This document shows, piece by piece, positions 61,750 to 64,000 of a stretch of 64,000 nt of DNA. The position numbers were made by a program, and so were the translations under genes. Below the pieces are notes generated by a model. That model had not been told where the DNA came from. It ran no database searches and worked only from the letters and a program-made list of their open reading frames with translations. Each line of letters begins with the position of its first letter. The stretch's first letter is position 1. The stretch comes from Halorhabdus tiamatea SARL4B (GTDB taxonomy: Archaea; Halobacteriota; Halobacteria; Halobacteriales; Haloarculaceae), in the NCBI RefSeq assembly GCF_000470655.1, contig NC_021921.1, forward strand, positions 1,736,001 through 1,800,000, written 5' to 3'.

Positions 61750-62643
61750 TTGGGGGTGGGGAAGTTGAACCGCCGAGATCCCGACCGATCTGGCGCGCGC
61801 GCTCAAGACGGCCTACATGAGACACTGGACAGCTATCTTGATAGCATCTCCATTACGGTTCCAGTTACGACTTACCGATCGCACAAGTCCCAGTTATCTA
61901 CGTTCTACGAGTGGTACGATAGACAGACAGGCAGTGCAAAAGTCACTGAGTGCGACATTGTCGTCCAATTCGCTCAGTATCTCTTTTCTGAGCCGGGATG
62001 TTCCACGAGCACGATCCGTGGGTATATCTCAACCGTAGCAAACGCGCTCGCTCACCACCATGAACGTGATCCAGAGATACTAACATACGAAATCGCTTCG
62101 GCGCTATGTGCCTCGCCAGAGTCAGAACTTCAGGGGCTGGGTCATCAGATCGTCGATGGATCCAAAAATGAAGACGAACAGAATCGGGTACCACGCTTCC
62201 TTACCAATCTTCGACAGCGTCACTTCGGAACCCGTACGCACGCTTACGTCGAGCTCCTTGTGGACACAAAAGGTCGGCCCGAGCAAATTCGACAAATCGA
62301 TCTCGCAGATATTGACCTCGAGCGCAGTTCTGTGAATGTAGGTGTTCCCGACACCCACCTAGTGAGTGCAGCCGGATTGGTTACCGAACGCGTTACTCGC
62401 CTCACTGCCACGACAGTTGACGCCGTAGAAACGTACATCGAATACGAGCGCCCCGATGTTGGCGACGACAATGAACGGCCAGTTTTCTCAACACACCAGG
62501 GGCGCGTGAATCCCGCTACTTTGCGTCGCTCGATCAAGCAGATAAATGGGAACAGTTCACCTGAATCGGCCGATGAATCGCGACCAGTCGTTCCCCATGA
62601 AATCTGGCAGTACGCGATGTCCACGATTCTCGAACAACGATGA
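61750..62643 (+). CDS. tyrosine recombinase-like protein, probably inactive
   Basis: The 297-residue protein has an N-terminal SAM-like core-binding domain (VPVTTYRSHKSQLSTFYEWY; TIRGYISTVANALAHHHE) and a catalytic-domain-like part. An Arg equivalent to Arg I may be in DTKGRPEQIRQIDLADIDL, but the box II expected as HxxR reads PHEIWQYAMSTIL (Arg replaced by Trp) and the protein ends before the nucleophile Tyr. The start is TTG 61750 or GTG 61756; there is no ATG. Its TGA overlaps the ATG of the active-looking integrase by four bases, so it may be an accessory subunit. Confidence 0.75.
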   Translation: MGVGKLNRRDPDRSGARAQDGLHETLDSYLDSISITVPVTTYRSHKSQLSTFYEWYDRQTGSAKVTECDIVVQFAQYLFSEPGCSTSTIRGYISTVANALAHHHERDPEILTYEIASALCASPESELQGLGHQIVDGSKNEDEQNRVPRFLTNLRQRHFGTRTHAYVELLVDTKGRPEQIRQIDLADIDLERSSVNVGVPDTHLVSAAGLVTERVTRLTATTVDAVETYIEYERPDVGDDNERPVFSTHQGRVNPATLRRSIKQINGNSSPESADESRPVVPHEIWQYAMSTILEQR

Positions 62644-63767
62644 CAGAATCCATAGCCGACGTCCTGGCAGACGTCAACGATCCAGAAACGGTCGAGAAAG
62701 TGCTCAAACTGTCCCAAAGCGATCGCACTGCCGATGGACAGACCGATCCATCGGAGATGCCGACCCTTCAGGAACTCTACGACCGGTACCTCGCACGGAG
62801 ACGTGACCGGAGCCCGGCGACGAGAGCCCAGTATCGTCGGACACTTCCAAAGTTCATCGAATTCGCCAAAAACGAGGGCGTCACCACACCAGCAGGTATT
62901 TCGACTTCGCTGATCGACGCGTACGTCGATCAACTCCAGGAGCAGTACGATACCGACTCGACGATCCTCACCTATACGAAGAACGTCCGCAGTTGGCTGC
63001 GGTGGCTCAACAGGCGCGATCAGTGTGAGGACGCAGTCTACCAGATCCTCGACGAGGACGAACTCGGACTCAATCCGCGGGCCCGTGACGAAGCACTCCC
63101 GGTAGGGGAGGCAAACACCATTCTCGGGAAACTTCGTCGCCAGCGGCGTGGCTCACTGAAGCACGCGCTTCTCGAACTGCTCTGGAACGCCGGCTTGCGT
63201 CTCGGCGGTGCGCACTCGCTAGATATCCGGGACTTCGATCCCGCCAACAGCGAGGTCCGGCTGAGACATCGGCCTCAAAGTGGGACCCGACTAAAGAACG
63301 GGAGTGAAGACGAGAACACGGCTGGGGACGGCGAACGCAACGTCGCACTCTGCGATCAGGCCGTGGAAGCCATCGAGTGGTATCTCGATCACGAACGTCC
63401 AAACGTGACGGACGAATTTGGCCGAGAACCGCTGTTTGCAACGACCCACGGGCGCGCAACTCGATCGACACTCCGTCGTCGGGTCTACGAGGCGACGAGC
63501 TGCCGCTGGCGATCAGATAGTTCCGCAGACTGCTCCTGCGATGGAAGCTGTGATCCCGATTCGGACATCTGCGATTACTCTTACTACCCACATGCGATCC
63601 GTCGTGGCGCGATCGTCCGCCATCTCAGCGGGGGTCTCCAACCCGCGATCGCAAGCGAGCGGTTCGACGTTTCGATCAAGACGATCCGGAAGCACTACGA
63701 TCCGCGAACAAAGCGTAGGCGGAAGGAAGATCGATCAAACGCGGTCAAGAGTGCGTGGAAGGGCTGA
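62640..63767 (+). CDS. tyrosine recombinase / integrase with Cys-rich insert
   Basis: The 375-residue integrase has a SAM-like N-terminal domain (TLQELYDRYLARRRDRSPAT) and a catalytic domain with Arg187 in NAGLRLGGAHSLD, His318-x-x-Arg321 in YYPHAIRRGAIVRH and nucleophile Tyr353 in KTIRKHYDPRT. A Cys-rich insert (five or more Cys before the HAIRR box, DCSCDGSCDPDSDICD) is unusual for the family and may bind metal. The ATG overlaps the previous gene's stop. With its inactive partner it forms a two-recombinase unit. Confidence 0.92.
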   Translation: MTESIADVLADVNDPETVEKVLKLSQSDRTADGQTDPSEMPTLQELYDRYLARRRDRSPATRAQYRRTLPKFIEFAKNEGVTTPAGISTSLIDAYVDQLQEQYDTDSTILTYTKNVRSWLRWLNRRDQCEDAVYQILDEDELGLNPRARDEALPVGEANTILGKLRRQRRGSLKHALLELLWNAGLRLGGAHSLDIRDFDPANSEVRLRHRPQSGTRLKNGSEDENTAGDGERNVALCDQAVEAIEWYLDHERPNVTDEFGREPLFATTHGRATRSTLRRRVYEATSCRWRSDSSADCSCDGSCDPDSDICDYSYYPHAIRRGAIVRHLSGGLQPAIASERFDVSIKTIRKHYDPRTKRRRKEDRSNAVKSAWKG

Positions 63768-63790
63768 CTCTCACAGAATACGTCAGCCAG

Positions 63791-64000
63791 TCAGTCCTCT
63801 CGATCCGTTTCGTGAGACTCGCGGTTCCACTCGCCGCGTCGGGATGGCGGATAGATGTGTCCTCGACGAACCCACCGAGCATACAATTCAAGCATTCGTG
63901 CTGCCGCATCCCTGCTGGCACCGTCGTACTGAGCCACCGAGAGTCCTTCTTCGATATTCGACCTGAGTGCCACGAGCTCATCGTTTTCAAGTATTTCAGG
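63791..64000 (-). CDS. hypothetical protein, 5' end outside window
   Basis: The frame is open to the right edge, starting in the window with PEILENDELVALRSN, with AARMLELYARWVRRGHIYPP in the middle, and ends ESHETDRED. It is a soluble charged C-terminus. It converges with the integrase. Only about 69 residues are in the window, so no assignment is possible. Confidence 0.5.
   Translation of the reverse strand, partial: PEILENDELVALRSNIEEGLSVAQYDGASRDAAARMLELYARWVRRGHIYPPSRRGEWNRESHETDRED

Noticed and set aside
1-64000. CRISPR arrays
   Set aside because: A Cas4-like protein is present, but no regular repeat-spacer pattern or Cas1/Cas2/interference genes were seen.

Overview
The window is from a haloarchaeon (class Halobacteria). 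The DNA is GC-rich and the proteins are very acidic. The left end carries typical euryarchaeal housekeeping genes: an archaeal-type AlaRS with an N-terminal zinc motif, the RFC small subunit and the ubiquitin-like modifier SAMP2. Many genes use GTG or TTG starts or short overlapping start/stop junctions, and several have an archaeal TATA box about 25 bases before the ATG.

Bases 1-9.7 kb are conserved chromosome: a PHP phosphoesterase (5' end outside the window), a small zinc finger, an alpha/beta hydrolase, a DICT-domain sensor, alaS, a membrane sensor-domain protein, rfcS interrupted by a 435-residue intein, samp2 with a GNAT gene, and a tRNA with a CAU anticodon. The intein appears to carry a zinc finger, NUMOD3-like repeats and a PD-(D/E)XK-like nuclease rather than LAGLIDADG.

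From the tRNA onward the window is accessory. A complete IS66-family element (9995-11599, 8-bp target duplication) is followed by a metabolic pair (YdjM-type membrane hydrolase and ADP-ribosylglycohydrolase), hypothetical genes and debris (SRAP, DUF932-like, Ndk-like and small-ORF remnants). Several defence-like cassettes alternate with this debris: DUF4238 - 48-aa ORF - LA2681-type TPR/HEPN protein (18-19 kb); a DUF2971 gene; a three-gene unit of unknown function (20.6-22.8 kb); a soluble plus multi-TM two-gene unit (24-26.8 kb); a five-gene operon of RHH-like protein, DUF499 ATPase, DUF3780, DUF1156 methyltransferase and PLD/SNF2 helicase (27.5-38 kb); a nitrilase-fold protein translationally coupled to a Rad50/SMC-like ATPase (38.8-43.5 kb); and an unknown protein plus PD-(D/E)XK nuclease (43.8-46 kb).

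Bases 46.7-53.5 kb hold an AddB-like nuclease and an AddA-like helicase-nuclease in one operon. Two tandem paralogous HTH/TumE-like modules follow (53.8-55.9 kb). Next come a small winged-helix gene divergent from a DUF7344 gene across repeated TACGGTT sites, then a Cas4-like nuclease - TFB-like factor - serine recombinase operon and a second, convergent serine recombinase. The right end has an AT-rich 0.68-kb gap, two coupled tyrosine recombinases of which the first looks catalytically dead, and a partial gene. The overall picture is a mosaic defence and mobile island next to a tRNA gene. The best candidates for undescribed biology are the nitrilase/SMC pair, the soluble/membrane pair at 24-26.8 kb and the LA2681-HEPN operon.
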